From positions 558,001-622,000 of the forward strand of contig NZ_JAEDAO010000001.1 in assembly GCF_016641735.1 (NCBI RefSeq): a DNA stretch of 64,000 nt, in the 5' to 3' direction. Each line of letters begins with the position of its first letter. Positions within the stretch are counted from its first letter, which is position 1. Below, piece by piece: positions 41,822-51,020 of this stretch. Both the position numbers and the translations under genes were made by a program. This DNA is from Ramlibacter algicola (GTDB lineage: Bacteria; Pseudomonadota; Gammaproteobacteria; Burkholderiales; Burkholderiaceae_C). The notes below the pieces were generated by a model. It searched no databases, had not been told where the DNA came from, and worked only from the letters and a program-made list of their open reading frames with translations.

Positions 41822-44152
41822 TCAGGCGGCGAGTGGCTGCGCCTGCGCCGTCGACAGCGCATCGAGCGCGCGCTGCACGACCGGGTGGGCGTCGACCAGG
41901 CGCAGGTGGCCGTTCTGCACCAGCCGCAGCAGGCTGCGGCGGCTCATCGAATGCGGCTCGCCGCCATCGCTGGCGAACATGAAGAGCGACCGGCGCGAGC
42001 CGGCCCACACGAGGCGGGCGCGCCGCCAGCGGCCCTTGGCGAACAGGTCGACCCAGGCGCCTTGGGCGATCGCGTCGACCAGCGCCTCGCCGCGCTGCGG
42101 GCCCGCGCCGTCCGCGGCCAAGGGCACGCTGCCGGGCGCTTCCTCGAAGCCGAGCGCGCGCACTTCCCGCGGCGCCAGCCAGAGGTCCGCGCGTGCGGCC
42201 GGCTTGCGAGGCTGCGCGGGCGCCAGCCGTTGCGCGAGTTCGGGCGACGGCTCGATGGGCGGCGGCAGTGCCTGCTTGCGCAAGCGGGCACGCAGCTTCA
42301 GCACCGGCCGGTGCAGCTGCTCCAGCCCGGCGAAGAACTGCGCCGTCTCCTCGTCGGGATGGCCCACCGACAGCAGGCCCTCGCGCAACTTGAGCATCAC
42401 GCGCGGGATCAGCTCGAACGCACGGGCGGGGTCCTTCAGCGTCGCGGCCGGCTTGACGCTCCACAACAAGTCCGTGATCGCGGCCAGATAGCCGCCAGGA
42501 TCGACCTGTCCCGCCGGCGCGGCGAGGCGCGCATGCGCGAGCACCAGCGCCCAGGGACCGAACAGGAAGTCCTGCACCAGCGCCGGCGCGCCGTCCAGGT
42601 CGCTGCGGTGGCTGAGGTCCCACGCGATGCGGCCGGCTTCGGCCTGGCGCTGCTCGGCGAAGCGCACCGCCTGCATCACCTGGTCCTGGCGCTGCACGGC
42701 CGCCTCGTCCGCGCGGGACCAGTCGGCGCGCAACCGCTGCAGCGACTGCGAGAACAGCGTCTCGCCATCCGCCGCGTCGGCGCCGTTCAGCGCGTTGAAG
42801 GACGCCCGCACCGGCGCCAGGAACCCGCGGAAGCCGTCGTCCCATTCGTCGTTGAAGCGCAGGCTGCGCTCGGCGACGGCCTCGACCAGCTGGCGGGCCG
42901 GGTGGTCCTGCTGGCCGAAGAAGCGCGGCGCGTGCAGCGCCATGCGCGCGAGCGCGGGCTCCAGCGCGACGATGGCTTCGCGCACCGGGGCCGGCAGCCG
43001 GCGGTCGCGGGCGACTTCCTCGACGAGTTGCCGCACCACCTCGACGCCGACGACCTGTCCCACCTCGCGCGCCTGCCGCCTGGCCTGCGAACGTGCGATC
43101 GAGCGCTGGCGCGGCGCGGCGTAGCGGCCCCAGTCCTCCGGCCGCAGCGCCGTGCCGGTGCCCACCACACGCGCGGGCCGCTCCAGGGGCGGAAGGTGCG
43201 CGTGACGCTGCTCGTCCTGGACGGGCAGCGGCGGGGCTTCGTCCTCGCTCGCCTCGAGTTGCGCCAGTTCCTGCGCTACCCAGTCATCCCAGCTGGAGTC
43301 CAGCAGCTGGCGTGCCGGCAGCCTCGGACCCGAGGTGCCGTTGAGGAAGTCGCGCAGCAGCGGCCCCGGCATGGCTTCGAGCGCGCGGCCGAGCCAGCGG
43401 CCGATGCCGCTCGGCGTGGGTGCAGGCGGCGCAGCACCCTGTAAAGGCGAGGGGCGGGAGGCGGGTTCGAGGGGTGCTGCCCTCGACTCGCGTTCGAGGG
43501 GCAGCGGCTGCGACTCGCGCATCAGCGGTGCCGCGCCCGTGACGAGGCGATAGCCCGCAGCGCGCACGCCTGCGCGTTGCAAGGATTTCGAAGCGGCCTT
43601 GTAGATGGCCACGAGGTCGTCGCCGACCGGGCGCGCCATGTGCCGCATCCACAGGCCGGTGCGGCCCGGCGCGGCATCGGTCGCCAGCACGTTGCGCAAC
43701 GCCGTCGTGAAGCGCTCCGGCTGCAGCGGATTCGCTTCCGGCGTGATGGCCTCGAGTCCGAGCGCCGCGCTCATGACCGCATCGAGTTCGGCCAGCGGCT
43801 GCTCGAGGGTCCCCGCGATGGCTTGCGCGAGGCGGGAGCTCTCGATGCTCTGCTGCACCGTGTCGTCGTCGACCAGCGTCAGCGTCGAAGGATGGATGCG
43901 CGGGCCGCGGGGGGCGTGGTCCTGCTGGAGCACTTGTCGCAGTTGGGGGGCGAAATCGCGCAGCCAGGCGCTGCGGCCGGTACGCAGTTCCTGGGCGGCG
44001 TCGCGCCAGTCACGGCGTTGGAACACGGCGCCGCTTTCGGCGGCTTCCTCCAGGGCGGCGGCTGCGTGGTCGAGCGCGCGCTCCAGCAGCGCGGGGGCAC
44101 GCGCGATGGCTTCTTCGATGCTGGAACGGACGAGGGGCGGGAAAGCGGCCAT
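41822..44152 (-). CDS. DUF1631 family protein
   Basis: A 776-residue protein that I match to DUF1631, an uncharacterised family of beta- and gammaproteobacteria sometimes mislabelled as thymidine phosphorylase. It is largely helical, with a C-terminal beta module (GAWVDLFAKGRWRRARLVWAG, then SLFMFASDGGEPHSMSRRSLLRLV) that looks PilZ-like. No signal peptide or membrane helix is seen. Residues about 207-233 hold a 9-residue tandem repeat of the form A-P-L-x-R-E-S-x that the family core does not explain. It ends flush against the GST gene at 41821. Confidence 0.8.
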   Translation of the reverse strand: MAAFPPLVRSSIEEAIARAPALLERALDHAAAALEEAAESGAVFQRRDWRDAAQELRTGRSAWLRDFAPQLRQVLQQDHAPRGPRIHPSTLTLVDDDTVQQSIESSRLAQAIAGTLEQPLAELDAVMSAALGLEAITPEANPLQPERFTTALRNVLATDAAPGRTGLWMRHMARPVGDDLVAIYKAASKSLQRAGVRAAGYRLVTGAAPLMRESQPLPLERESRAAPLEPASRPSPLQGAAPPAPTPSGIGRWLGRALEAMPGPLLRDFLNGTSGPRLPARQLLDSSWDDWVAQELAQLEASEDEAPPLPVQDEQRHAHLPPLERPARVVGTGTALRPEDWGRYAAPRQRSIARSQARRQAREVGQVVGVEVVRQLVEEVARDRRLPAPVREAIVALEPALARMALHAPRFFGQQDHPARQLVEAVAERSLRFNDEWDDGFRGFLAPVRASFNALNGADAADGETLFSQSLQRLRADWSRADEAAVQRQDQVMQAVRFAEQRQAEAGRIAWDLSHRSDLDGAPALVQDFLFGPWALVLAHARLAAPAGQVDPGGYLAAITDLLWSVKPAATLKDPARAFELIPRVMLKLREGLLSVGHPDEETAQFFAGLEQLHRPVLKLRARLRKQALPPPIEPSPELAQRLAPAQPRKPAARADLWLAPREVRALGFEEAPGSVPLAADGAGPQRGEALVDAIAQGAWVDLFAKGRWRRARLVWAGSRRSLFMFASDGGEPHSMSRRSLLRLVQNGHLRLVDAHPVVQRALDALSTAQAQPLAA
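43454..43534 (-). repeat. 27-bp tandem repeat in DUF1631 gene
   Basis: Three adjacent 27-bp units (43508-43534, 43481-43507, 43454-43480, in coding order) encode the 9-residue peptides AAPLMRESQ, PLPLERESR and AAPLEPASR. A degenerate fourth unit (PSPLQGAAP) follows. The repeat keeps the reading frame and makes a proline-rich linker. Confidence 0.65.
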
Positions 44153-44277
44153 GGCTGCGCTTGGCAGTCTAGGCAGCTACCGATGTGTTCCAGCTGCGGG
44201 CCCAGCAGTTCGAAGCGTTTGGTGACAAGCCTTACGACTCGCGCGTGGCCGCTGTCGTGGCGGCGACGAAAAGCGGA

Positions 44278-46500
44278 TCAGGCCTCGCTCTTCACACGCA
44301 GGCGCCACGCGTGCAGCAGCGGCTCGGTGTAGCCGGACGGCTGCTCCTTGCCCTTGAACACGAGGTCCTGCGCGGCGCGGAACGCGTACGACGTCTCCCA
44401 GTTGCCCGCCATCGGCTTGTAGAGAGGATCACCGGCGTTCTGCTTGTCGACGACCGCGGCCATGCGGCGGAAGGTCTCGCGCACCTGGTCCTCGGTGACG
44501 ATGCCGTGCTGCAGCCAGTTGGCGATGTGCTGGCTGGAGATGCGCAGCGTCGCGCGGTCTTCCATCAGGCCGACGTTGTGGATGTCCGGCACTTTGGAGC
44601 AGCCCACGCCCTGGTCGATCCAGCGCACGACGTAGCCCAGGATGCCCTGCACGTTGTTGTCCAGCTCCTGCTGGCGCTCCTCGGTCGACCAGGTCGGCTT
44701 CTCCGCGACCGGCACGGTGAGCAGGCCCGCGAGCAGCTTCTCGCGCTCGGCGTCGGCGTCGATCGACTCCATCTCGCGCTGCACGGCCGCGACGTCGACG
44801 CGGTGGTAGTGCAGGGCGTGCAGCGTCGCGGCGGTGGGTGAAGGCACCCACGCGGTGTTGGCGCCGGCCTTCGGGTGCGCGATCTTCTGTTCCAGCATCG
44901 CCGCCATCAGGTCGGGCATCGCCCACATGCCCTTGCCGATCTGCGCGCGGCCACGCAGGCCGCAGGCCAGGCCGACCAGCACGTTGCTGCGTTCGTAGGC
45001 CTGGATCCACGGCGTGGCCTTCATCTCGCCCTTGCGGATCATCGGGCCCGCGTGCATCGCGGTGTGGATCTCGTCGCCGGTGCGATCGAGGAAGCCGGTG
45101 TTGATGAAGGCGACCCGCGCGGGCGACGCCGCGATGCAGGCCTGCAGGTTGACGCTGGTGCGGCGCTCCTCGTCCATGATGCCCAGCTTCACCGTGTTCG
45201 CAGGCAGCCCCAGCACCGTTTCGACGCGCGTGAAGAGTTCATCGGCAAAGGCCGCTTCCGCCGGGCCATGCATCTTCGGTTTGACGATGTAGACCGAGCC
45301 GGTGCGCGAGTTGCGGATTCCCGCGTCGCCGTGCGAGGCGACGCTTCCCGATGCTGCGCCGCCCTTCTTCAGGTCGTGGATCGAGATGGCGGTCGTCACC
45401 ATCGCGTCGAGGATGCCTTCAGGGATTTCCTTGCCGCCATCCCACAGGATCGCGGGGTTGGTCATCAGGTGGCCGACGTTGCGCACGAACAGCAGCGAGC
45501 GGCCGTGCAGCACCACCTTGCCGCCGGCGGGCGCCGTGTATTCGCGGTCCTTGTTGAGGCCGCGGGTGAACGTCTTCCCGCCCTTGCTGACCTGCTCGGT
45601 GAGCGTGCCCTTGAGGATGCCGAGCCAGTTGGCATACGCGAGCACCTTGTCCTGCGCGTCGACCACGGCCACGGAATCCTCGAGGTCCATGATGGTCGAC
45701 AGCGCCGCTTCCAGCACCACGTCGCTCACGCCGGCCGCGTCGGTGCTGCCGATCGGCGAGTTGCGGTCGATGAGGATGTCCAGGTGGATGCCGTGGTTGC
45801 GCAGCAGGACCGAGCTGGGTGCCGCCGCGTCGCCGCGGTAGCCGATGAACTTGGCGGGGTCCTTCAGGCCGGTCGTGGCACCACCGCGCAAAGCGACGCC
45901 CAGCTGGCCGCCTTCGACGCGGTACGCCGTCGCGTCCTTGTGCGAGCCGGACGCCAGCGGCGCGGCTTCGTCCAGCACCTGGCGCGCGTAGGCGATCACC
46001 TTGGCGCCACGCACTTCGTTGTAGCCCGGACCCTTTTCCGCGCCCCCGGTTTCCGGGATGGCGTCGGTGCCGTACAGCGCGTCGTAGAGCGAGCCCCAGC
46101 GCGCGTTGGCCGCGTTCAGCGCGTAGCGCGCATTCAGGATCGGCACCACCAGTTGCGGGCCGGCCTGCAGCGCGAGTTCCGCGTCGACGTTGGTCGTGGT
46201 CGTCTTCGCGCCTTTCGGATGCGGCGCGAGGTAGCCGATGTCCTCCAGGAACTTGCGGTACGCCGAGGCGTCGCGGATCGGGCCCGGATTGGCCTTGTGC
46301 CAGCGATCGAGCTCGGCCTGCAGGCGGTCGCGCTCGGCCAGCAGCGCCATGTTCTTCGGGGCCAGGTCGTGCACGACGGCATCGAAGCCCTTCCAGAAGG
46401 CCGCGCTGTCGACGCCGGTCCCGGGAAGGACCTGGTCTTCGATGAAGCGGTACAGCTCGGTGGCGACCTCGAGGCGGTGGACGGACGTGCGGGCGGTCAT
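44278..46500 (-). CDS. glcB: Malate synthase G
   Basis: A 740-residue malate synthase of the long G type, which condenses glyoxylate with acetyl-CoA. The catalytic-domain segments [51 protein letters not shown] and [20 protein letters not shown] are diagnostic. GGAGT precedes ATG 46500. No isocitrate lyase gene is in view, so a role in the glyoxylate shunt or in glycolate use is possible. A LysR gene is divergent at 46770 and may regulate it. Confidence 0.97.
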   Translation of the reverse strand: MTARTSVHRLEVATELYRFIEDQVLPGTGVDSAAFWKGFDAVVHDLAPKNMALLAERDRLQAELDRWHKANPGPIRDASAYRKFLEDIGYLAPHPKGAKTTTTNVDAELALQAGPQLVVPILNARYALNAANARWGSLYDALYGTDAIPETGGAEKGPGYNEVRGAKVIAYARQVLDEAAPLASGSHKDATAYRVEGGQLGVALRGGATTGLKDPAKFIGYRGDAAAPSSVLLRNHGIHLDILIDRNSPIGSTDAAGVSDVVLEAALSTIMDLEDSVAVVDAQDKVLAYANWLGILKGTLTEQVSKGGKTFTRGLNKDREYTAPAGGKVVLHGRSLLFVRNVGHLMTNPAILWDGGKEIPEGILDAMVTTAISIHDLKKGGAASGSVASHGDAGIRNSRTGSVYIVKPKMHGPAEAAFADELFTRVETVLGLPANTVKLGIMDEERRTSVNLQACIAASPARVAFINTGFLDRTGDEIHTAMHAGPMIRKGEMKATPWIQAYERSNVLVGLACGLRGRAQIGKGMWAMPDLMAAMLEQKIAHPKAGANTAWVPSPTAATLHALHYHRVDVAAVQREMESIDADAEREKLLAGLLTVPVAEKPTWSTEERQQELDNNVQGILGYVVRWIDQGVGCSKVPDIHNVGLMEDRATLRISSQHIANWLQHGIVTEDQVRETFRRMAAVVDKQNAGDPLYKPMAGNWETSYAFRAAQDLVFKGKEQPSGYTEPLLHAWRLRVKSEA

Positions 46501-46701
46501 GCGGGACTCCAATGCGTTGCGAGACAGGGCGGCGCGGTGGTCCGCGCGCAGCGCGTGACTGTATTCCAACCCGGAGCCCTGCTTTAGAGGCGCTGCAGTG
46601 AATTGATTCTGAACTTCGCTGCACCTAATGGATGGGTTGCGGAGCCTGCCGCAGGGCCAAACCTGGCTCACGTGGCGCAGTGTTCGAACCGATCTTCCAT
46701 A

Positions 46702-46724
46702 GAACTCAACGGTAATTGAGGTTC
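46702..46724. promoter_or_regulatory. Imperfect dyad in glcB/LysR gap
   Basis: GAACTCAA (46702-46709) faces TTGAGGTTC (46716-46724), an inverted repeat with one extra base, in the 269-bp divergent gap between glcB and the LysR gene. A CATAAT hexamer (46754-46759) lies 10 bases before the LysR ATG. The dyad is a candidate site for that regulator. The rest of the gap shows no gene. Confidence 0.35.
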
Positions 46725-46769
46725 TCACGCCCACGATTCTTGACCTGCGTGCGCATAATCAACGCCTCC

Positions 46770-47831
46770 ATGGACAAGCTGAAGCAGCTGGAATCCTTCG
46801 TGTCGGTCGCCACCCGCGGCAGCCTCACCGCGGCGGCGAAAGCGGAAGGCGTGGCACCGGCGATCATGGGTCGCCGGCTCGACGCACTGGAAGAACGGCT
46901 GGGCGTGAAGCTGCTGGTGCGCACCACGCGGCGGCTGACACTGACCCATGAAGGCAGCGCCTTCCTCGAGGACTGCCAGCGGCTGCTGGCCGACATCGCC
47001 AACGCCGAAGCCAGCGTCAGTGCCGGCGGCGTTAAGGCCAGCGGTCACCTGCGCGTCACGGCGCCTGCGGGCTTCGGCCGCCGCCATGTCGCGCCGCTGG
47101 TGCCGCGCTTTCGCGAGCAGCACAAGGACGTGACGATCTCGCTCAACCTCAGCGATCGCGTCGTCGACCTCGCGGGCGAGGGCTACGACTGCGCGGTGCG
47201 CGTGGGCGACCTGTCCGATTCGTCGCTGGTGAGCATGCGGCTGGCGGACAACCGGCGCCTGTGCGTGGCCACCCCCGAGTACCTGCGCAAGCACGGCACG
47301 CCGGAGCACCCGAACGACCTGTCGCGCTTCGACTGCCTGACGCTGTCGAGCGACGCGTCCCAAGTGCGCGGGTGGGCGTTTCGCGTTCCGCGAATCGCCC
47401 AAGGGCGGCACAAGGAAGTCGTCCTTGCGGACGACGGCGTTCCGCGGACCGCCCAAGGGCGGAACATCGAAAGCGTCCTCACGGACGCTGGCGCCACCCG
47501 TTCAGCCGCGCGCTCGAGGGGTGCCGAAGAGGCGGAGAACGGCCACGAGGTGGTCCACCTGCGCCCCAACGGTCCGCTCGCCTGTTCCGACGGCCAGGTG
47601 CTGCACGACTGGTGCCTGCAGGGCTACGGCATCGCGTGGCGCAGCACCTGGGAAGTGGAAGCCGAGATCGCCTCGGGCCGGCTGGTGGAAGTGCTCGCGC
47701 CGTTCGCGGCGCCACCCAACGGCATCTACGCCGTGTTCCCGCAGCGCAAGCACCTGCCGGTGCGCGTGCGCCTGTGGATCGAATTCCTGAAGCAACAGTT
47801 CAGCCGGCCCGAGTTTTGGCGCGGCGCCTGA
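46770..47831 (+). CDS. LysR-family regulator with in-frame repeat insertion
   Basis: A 353-residue LysR-type regulator, about 50 residues longer than its subfamily. The winged helix is normal (LESFVSVATRGSLTAAAKAE, then IMGRRLDALEERLGVKLLVR), as are the effector-domain segments GHLRVTAPAGFGRRHVAPLVP and DGQVLHDWCLQGYGIAWRSTWEVE. Between RGWAFRV and EVVHLRPNGP lies about 53 extra residues, two 18-residue tandem units plus 17 more, made by a palindromic DNA repeat. The reading frame is intact, so the protein is probably made. It is divergent from glcB. Confidence 0.85.
   Translation: MDKLKQLESFVSVATRGSLTAAAKAEGVAPAIMGRRLDALEERLGVKLLVRTTRRLTLTHEGSAFLEDCQRLLADIANAEASVSAGGVKASGHLRVTAPAGFGRRHVAPLVPRFREQHKDVTISLNLSDRVVDLAGEGYDCAVRVGDLSDSSLVSMRLADNRRLCVATPEYLRKHGTPEHPNDLSRFDCLTLSSDASQVRGWAFRVPRIAQGRHKEVVLADDGVPRTAQGRNIESVLTDAGATRSAARSRGAEEAENGHEVVHLRPNGPLACSDGQVLHDWCLQGYGIAWRSTWEVEAEIASGRLVEVLAPFAAPPNGIYAVFPQRKHLPVRVRLWIEFLKQQFSRPEFWRGA
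47385..47492 (+). repeat. 54-bp palindromic tandem repeat inside LysR gene
   Basis: Two adjacent 54-bp units (47385-47438 and 47439-47492) match at 43 of 54 positions by hand count. Each contains a CGCC-CAAG-GGCG hairpin, then a longer one. In unit 1 this is GTCGTCC/GGACGAC around TTGC, and in unit 2 AGCGTCC/GGACGCT around TCAC. The stem differences between units are compensatory, so both keep seven base pairs. The units encode VPRIAQGRHKEVVLADDG and VPRTAQGRNIESVLTDAG. Confidence 0.75.
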
Positions 47832-47832
47832 C

Positions 47833-48291
47833 ATGACCACCGACGCGATCCTCCAATACCTCCACATCGCGGCGATCCTCACGGTCGTCGTGTTCCTCAC
47901 CAGCCAGGCCGCGCTGTGCCGGCCCGAGTGGCTCAACGCGAAGGTCGTCGAGCGGCTCGGCACCGTCGACCGCATCTACTGGATCGCGATGGGCGCGGTG
48001 CTGGTGACCGGCGTGATCCGCTTGCTGTGGGGCGCCAAGCCGCCGGCGTTCTACGCCGCCAACTGGCTGCTGCACGCCAAGGTGCTGATGTTCCTGCTGA
48101 TGGCCGCGTTGTCGATAGTCGCCAGCCGCGCGATGGCGCGCTGGCGCGTCGCGTTGCGCGCGCAGGGCACGCTGCCCGACGAAGCGGAGATCCGCCGCGT
48201 GCGCAAGCTGGTGATGCGGGCCGGGCACATCCTGCCGCTGATCCCGCTGCCCGCCGCCTTCCTGGCGCGTGGCTTCGGCTTCGGCGGCTGA
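47833..48291 (+). CDS. DUF2214 membrane protein
   Basis: A 152-residue inner-membrane protein with four hydrophobic helices: AILQYLHIAAILTVVVFLTSQ, RIYWIAMGAVLVTGVIRLLWG, LLHAKVLMFLLMAALSIVASR and MRAGHILPLIPLPAAFLARG. Position and sequence match DUF2214, a family of unknown function. The first and third helices carry conserved histidines (H11 and that of LLHAK). It starts one base after the LysR stop and is probably co-transcribed. It converges with psiF. Confidence 0.85.
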   Translation: MTTDAILQYLHIAAILTVVVFLTSQAALCRPEWLNAKVVERLGTVDRIYWIAMGAVLVTGVIRLLWGAKPPAFYAANWLLHAKVLMFLLMAALSIVASRAMARWRVALRAQGTLPDEAEIRRVRKLVMRAGHILPLIPLPAAFLARGFGFGG

Positions 48292-48315
48292 CGCGGCCGG
48301 CCGCGCTGGGCGGCC

Positions 48316-48519
48316 TCAGTCCTTCTTCTTGAGGCAGTCGCTCATGAACGCCTTGCGCTCGTCGCCCTTCAGGCCCTTGGCCTTGGCGCCGGCGCTGCAG
48401 TCCTTCATGCGCGAGTGCTGCGCGGGTTGCGCGTCCGCGGGCTTGCGGTCGCTGGCGGCGTGGCTGGCGCCGGCCGCGAACGCGGCGAGGACGAACGTGA
48501 GGGTGACGATGGTGCGCAT
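48316..48519 (-). CDS. psiF: PsiF-family small secreted protein
   Basis: A 67-residue protein. A signal peptide (MRTIVTLTFVLAAFAAGASHA) is followed by one PsiF repeat, SRMKDCSAGAKAKGLKGDERKAFMSDCLKK, with its two cysteines. PsiF was found as a phosphate-starvation-induced protein in E. coli, where two repeats are present; here there is one. The biochemical role is unknown. There are no visible pho-box sequences, so phosphate control cannot be claimed from this sequence. Confidence 0.85.
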   Translation of the reverse strand: MRTIVTLTFVLAAFAAGASHAASDRKPADAQPAQHSRMKDCSAGAKAKGLKGDERKAFMSDCLKKKD

Positions 48520-48655
48520 GGTGCCTCCCGGGGCAACGAGTGGATGGGAAGCGGGTTGTAGAGCCGCACCCGCGCCGCGCGCGTCCTGAAGTCGCAGGGG
48601 AGGCTCCCCAGACCTGCCGACGGACCGTGTCGCCGGCGTGGACCGGGCGGTTTCT

Positions 48656-48661
48656 TAGAAT
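48656..48661 (+). promoter_or_regulatory. -10-like hexamer of argS
   Basis: TAGAAT ends six bases before the argS ATG and there is no Shine-Dalgarno sequence, matching the arrangement of leuS, holA and mtnN and implying a leaderless message. Confidence 0.4.
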
Positions 48662-48667
48662 CCCCCG

Positions 48668-50341
48668 ATGCTCCTCGTGAAAGACGACCTGCTCGCCGCG
48701 CTCGCGGCCGGGCTCGACAAGCTGTCGCCCGGCGCCGGCGCCAAGGCCGCGTTCGAATCCCCCAAGGCCGCCGCGCACGGCGACCTGGCGGTGACGGCGG
48801 CCTTGCAACTGGCCAAGCCGCTCAAGCTCAATCCGCGCCAGGTCGCCGAATCGCTCAAGGCCGACCTGCAGCAGGCGCCCGCTTTCCAGCGCTGGGTCGA
48901 CGCGATGGAGATCGCCGGCCCCGGCTTCCTCAACATCCGCCTGAAGCCCGCGGCCAAGCAGCAGACGGTGCGCGAAGTGCTCGAGGCCGGCGATGCGTAC
49001 GGCGTGTGCGCGCGCAATGGCCAGAAGATGATGGTGGAGTTCGTCTCGGCCAATCCCACCGGCCCGCTGCATGTGGGCCATGGCCGCCAGGCCGCGCTCG
49101 GCGATGCGATCTGCAACCTGTACGCGTCGCAAGGCTGGGACGTCCACCGCGAGTTCTATTACAACGACGCCGGCGTGCAGATCGAGACGCTCGCCAGGTC
49201 GACGCAGCTGCGCGCCAAGGGCATCAAGCCGGGCGACGCCCAGTGGCCCGAGGCGGCCTACAACGGCGACTACATCCAGGACATCGCCAACGACTTCCTC
49301 GCGAAGAAGACGGTCAAGGCCGATGACCGCGAGTTCACCGCCAGCGGCGACGCCGAGGACTTCGACGGCATCCGCCAGTTCGCCGTGGCCTACCTGCGCC
49401 ACGAGCAGGACCTGGACCTGAAGGCGTTCCAGGTGCGCTTCGACAACTACTACCTCGAGTCCAGCCTGTACACGCAGGGGCGCGTCGAGGACACGGTCAA
49501 GCGCCTCGTTGCCGCGGGCAAGACCTACGAGCAGGACGGCGCGCTGTGGCTGCGCACCACCGAGTACGGTGACGACAAGGACCGCGTGATGCGCAAGTCC
49601 GACGGCACGTACACCTACTTCGTGCCCGACGTGGCGTACCACGTCACGAAGTTCGAGCGCGGCTTCCACAAGGCGGTGAACATCCAGGGCACCGACCACC
49701 ACGGCACCATCGCGCGCGTGCGCGCCGGGCTGCAGGCGGTGGGCGCCGGCATTCCGCAGGGATTCCCGGACTACGTGCTGCACACCATGGTGCGCGTGAT
49801 GCGCGGCGGCGAGGAGGTGAAGATCTCCAAGCGCGCCGGCAGCTACGTGACGCTGCGTGACCTGGTCGAGTGGACCAGCAAGGATGCGGTGCGGTTCTTC
49901 CTGCTCTCGCGCAAGCCCGACACCGAGTACACGTTCGACGTCGACCTGGCGCTGGCGCAGAACAACGACAACCCCGTGTACTACGTGCAGTACGCGCATG
50001 CGCGCATCCGCTCCGTGCTCGCGGCGTGGGGCGGCGACGCCGCCACGCTGGCGCAGGCCGACCTGGCGCCGCTGGACAGCGCGCCGGCGCAGGCGCTGAT
50101 GCTGCAACTGGCGAAATACCCCGAGATGCTCGCCGCCGCCGCGACCGATTTCGCGCCGCACGACGTGACGTTCTACCTGCGCGACCTCGCGAGCGCGTAC
50201 CACTCCTACTATGATGCCGAGCGCATCCTCGTGGATGACGAGCCCGTACGGCGCGCGCGCCTCGCGCTCGTCGCCGCGACGGCGCAGGTGCTGCGCAACG
50301 GCCTGGCGATGCTGGGCGTGGGCGCACCGGACAAGATGTGA
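48668..50341 (+). CDS. argS: Arginyl-tRNA synthetase
   Basis: A 557-residue class I synthetase charging tRNA-Arg. The N-terminal Add-1 domain (about 1-110) contains [22 protein letters not shown]. The HIGH motif is [20 protein letters not shown] near residue 124. The KMSKS-like loop is degenerate ([16 protein letters not shown]), as is normal for ArgRS, and the anticodon-binding helical domain ends the protein. The start has a promoter-like hexamer six bases upstream. Confidence 0.98.
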   Translation: MLLVKDDLLAALAAGLDKLSPGAGAKAAFESPKAAAHGDLAVTAALQLAKPLKLNPRQVAESLKADLQQAPAFQRWVDAMEIAGPGFLNIRLKPAAKQQTVREVLEAGDAYGVCARNGQKMMVEFVSANPTGPLHVGHGRQAALGDAICNLYASQGWDVHREFYYNDAGVQIETLARSTQLRAKGIKPGDAQWPEAAYNGDYIQDIANDFLAKKTVKADDREFTASGDAEDFDGIRQFAVAYLRHEQDLDLKAFQVRFDNYYLESSLYTQGRVEDTVKRLVAAGKTYEQDGALWLRTTEYGDDKDRVMRKSDGTYTYFVPDVAYHVTKFERGFHKAVNIQGTDHHGTIARVRAGLQAVGAGIPQGFPDYVLHTMVRVMRGGEEVKISKRAGSYVTLRDLVEWTSKDAVRFFLLSRKPDTEYTFDVDLALAQNNDNPVYYVQYAHARIRSVLAAWGGDAATLAQADLAPLDSAPAQALMLQLAKYPEMLAAAATDFAPHDVTFYLRDLASAYHSYYDAERILVDDEPVRRARLALVAATAQVLRNGLAMLGVGAPDKM

Positions 50342-50352
50342 GCATCCATTCC

Positions 50353-50967
50353 ATGAACAGACAGCGGGGCAACACCCTCGTCGGCATCGTCATCGGCATC
50401 GTGCTGGGCCTGGCCGCCGCGTTGGCGGTGGCCGTGTACGTGACCAAGGTGCCGGTGCCCTTCCTGAGCAAGAACCAGGGCCGCACTCCCGAGCAGGAGG
50501 CCGCCGAGCAGAAGAAGAACAAGGACTGGGACCCGAACGCGCCGCTGTACGGCCGGAACCCGGCCAAGCCGCTGCCGCCCGCGCCTGCGGTCGCCGGCTC
50601 CGCGCCCGCCGCGGGCAACGCGCCCCCGGCGCGCCCGTCCGCATCGGCGCCCGCCCCGCGGTCGTCCGCCGACCCGCTCGGTGAATTCGCCGCCGCCAAG
50701 GCCGGCACCGGTGCCGGCGCGGCCGAACCGTTCCTCTATTTCGTCCAGACCGGTGCCTTCCGCAGTACCGAAGATGCCGAGGCGCAGCGCGCCAAGCTGT
50801 CGCTGATGGGGATCGAGGCCAAGGTCACCGAACGCGAACAGTCCGGCCGCACCGTGTTCCGCGTGCGCGTGGGGCCGTTCGACCGCAAGGACGACGCCGA
50901 CCGCGCGAAGGACAAGCTCGACGCCGCCGGCGGCATCGAGACCGCGCTGGTGCGCGTGCAGCGCTGA
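50353..50967 (+). CDS. SPOR-domain membrane protein (FtsN-like)
   Basis: A 204-residue protein with one N-terminal membrane helix (TLVGIVIGIVLGLAAALAVAVYV), a proline/alanine-rich linker and a C-terminal SPOR domain (about 125-204, with FLYFVQTGAFRSTEDAEAQRAKLSLMGIEA). SPOR domains bind denuded peptidoglycan at the division site, so it is probably a divisome-associated FtsN-type protein. ATG 50353 fits the usual start; ATG 50338, which overlaps the argS stop, would add five residues. The argS-SPOR-dsbA order is typical of Comamonadaceae. Confidence 0.88.
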   Translation: MNRQRGNTLVGIVIGIVLGLAAALAVAVYVTKVPVPFLSKNQGRTPEQEAAEQKKNKDWDPNAPLYGRNPAKPLPPAPAVAGSAPAAGNAPPARPSASAPAPRSSADPLGEFAAAKAGTGAGAAEPFLYFVQTGAFRSTEDAEAQRAKLSLMGIEAKVTEREQSGRTVFRVRVGPFDRKDDADRAKDKLDAAGGIETALVRVQR

Positions 50968-51020
50968 AGGCGGGAACCAACCCGGGCCGCATCGCTCTGA
51001 AGAGCTCAAGGAGAGCATCC

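Noticed and set aside
44185..44841. A plus-strand frame beginning MFQLRAQQFEAF opposite the 3' end of malate synthase
   Set aside because: Its start looks protein-like, but nearly all of it is antisense to glcB, and it has no ribosome site or recognisable domain.
48292..48305. Perfect 14-bp palindrome CGCGGCCGGCCGCG between DUF2214 and psiF
   Set aside because: It consists only of G and C, has no loop or T-run, and is unremarkable in DNA of this composition.
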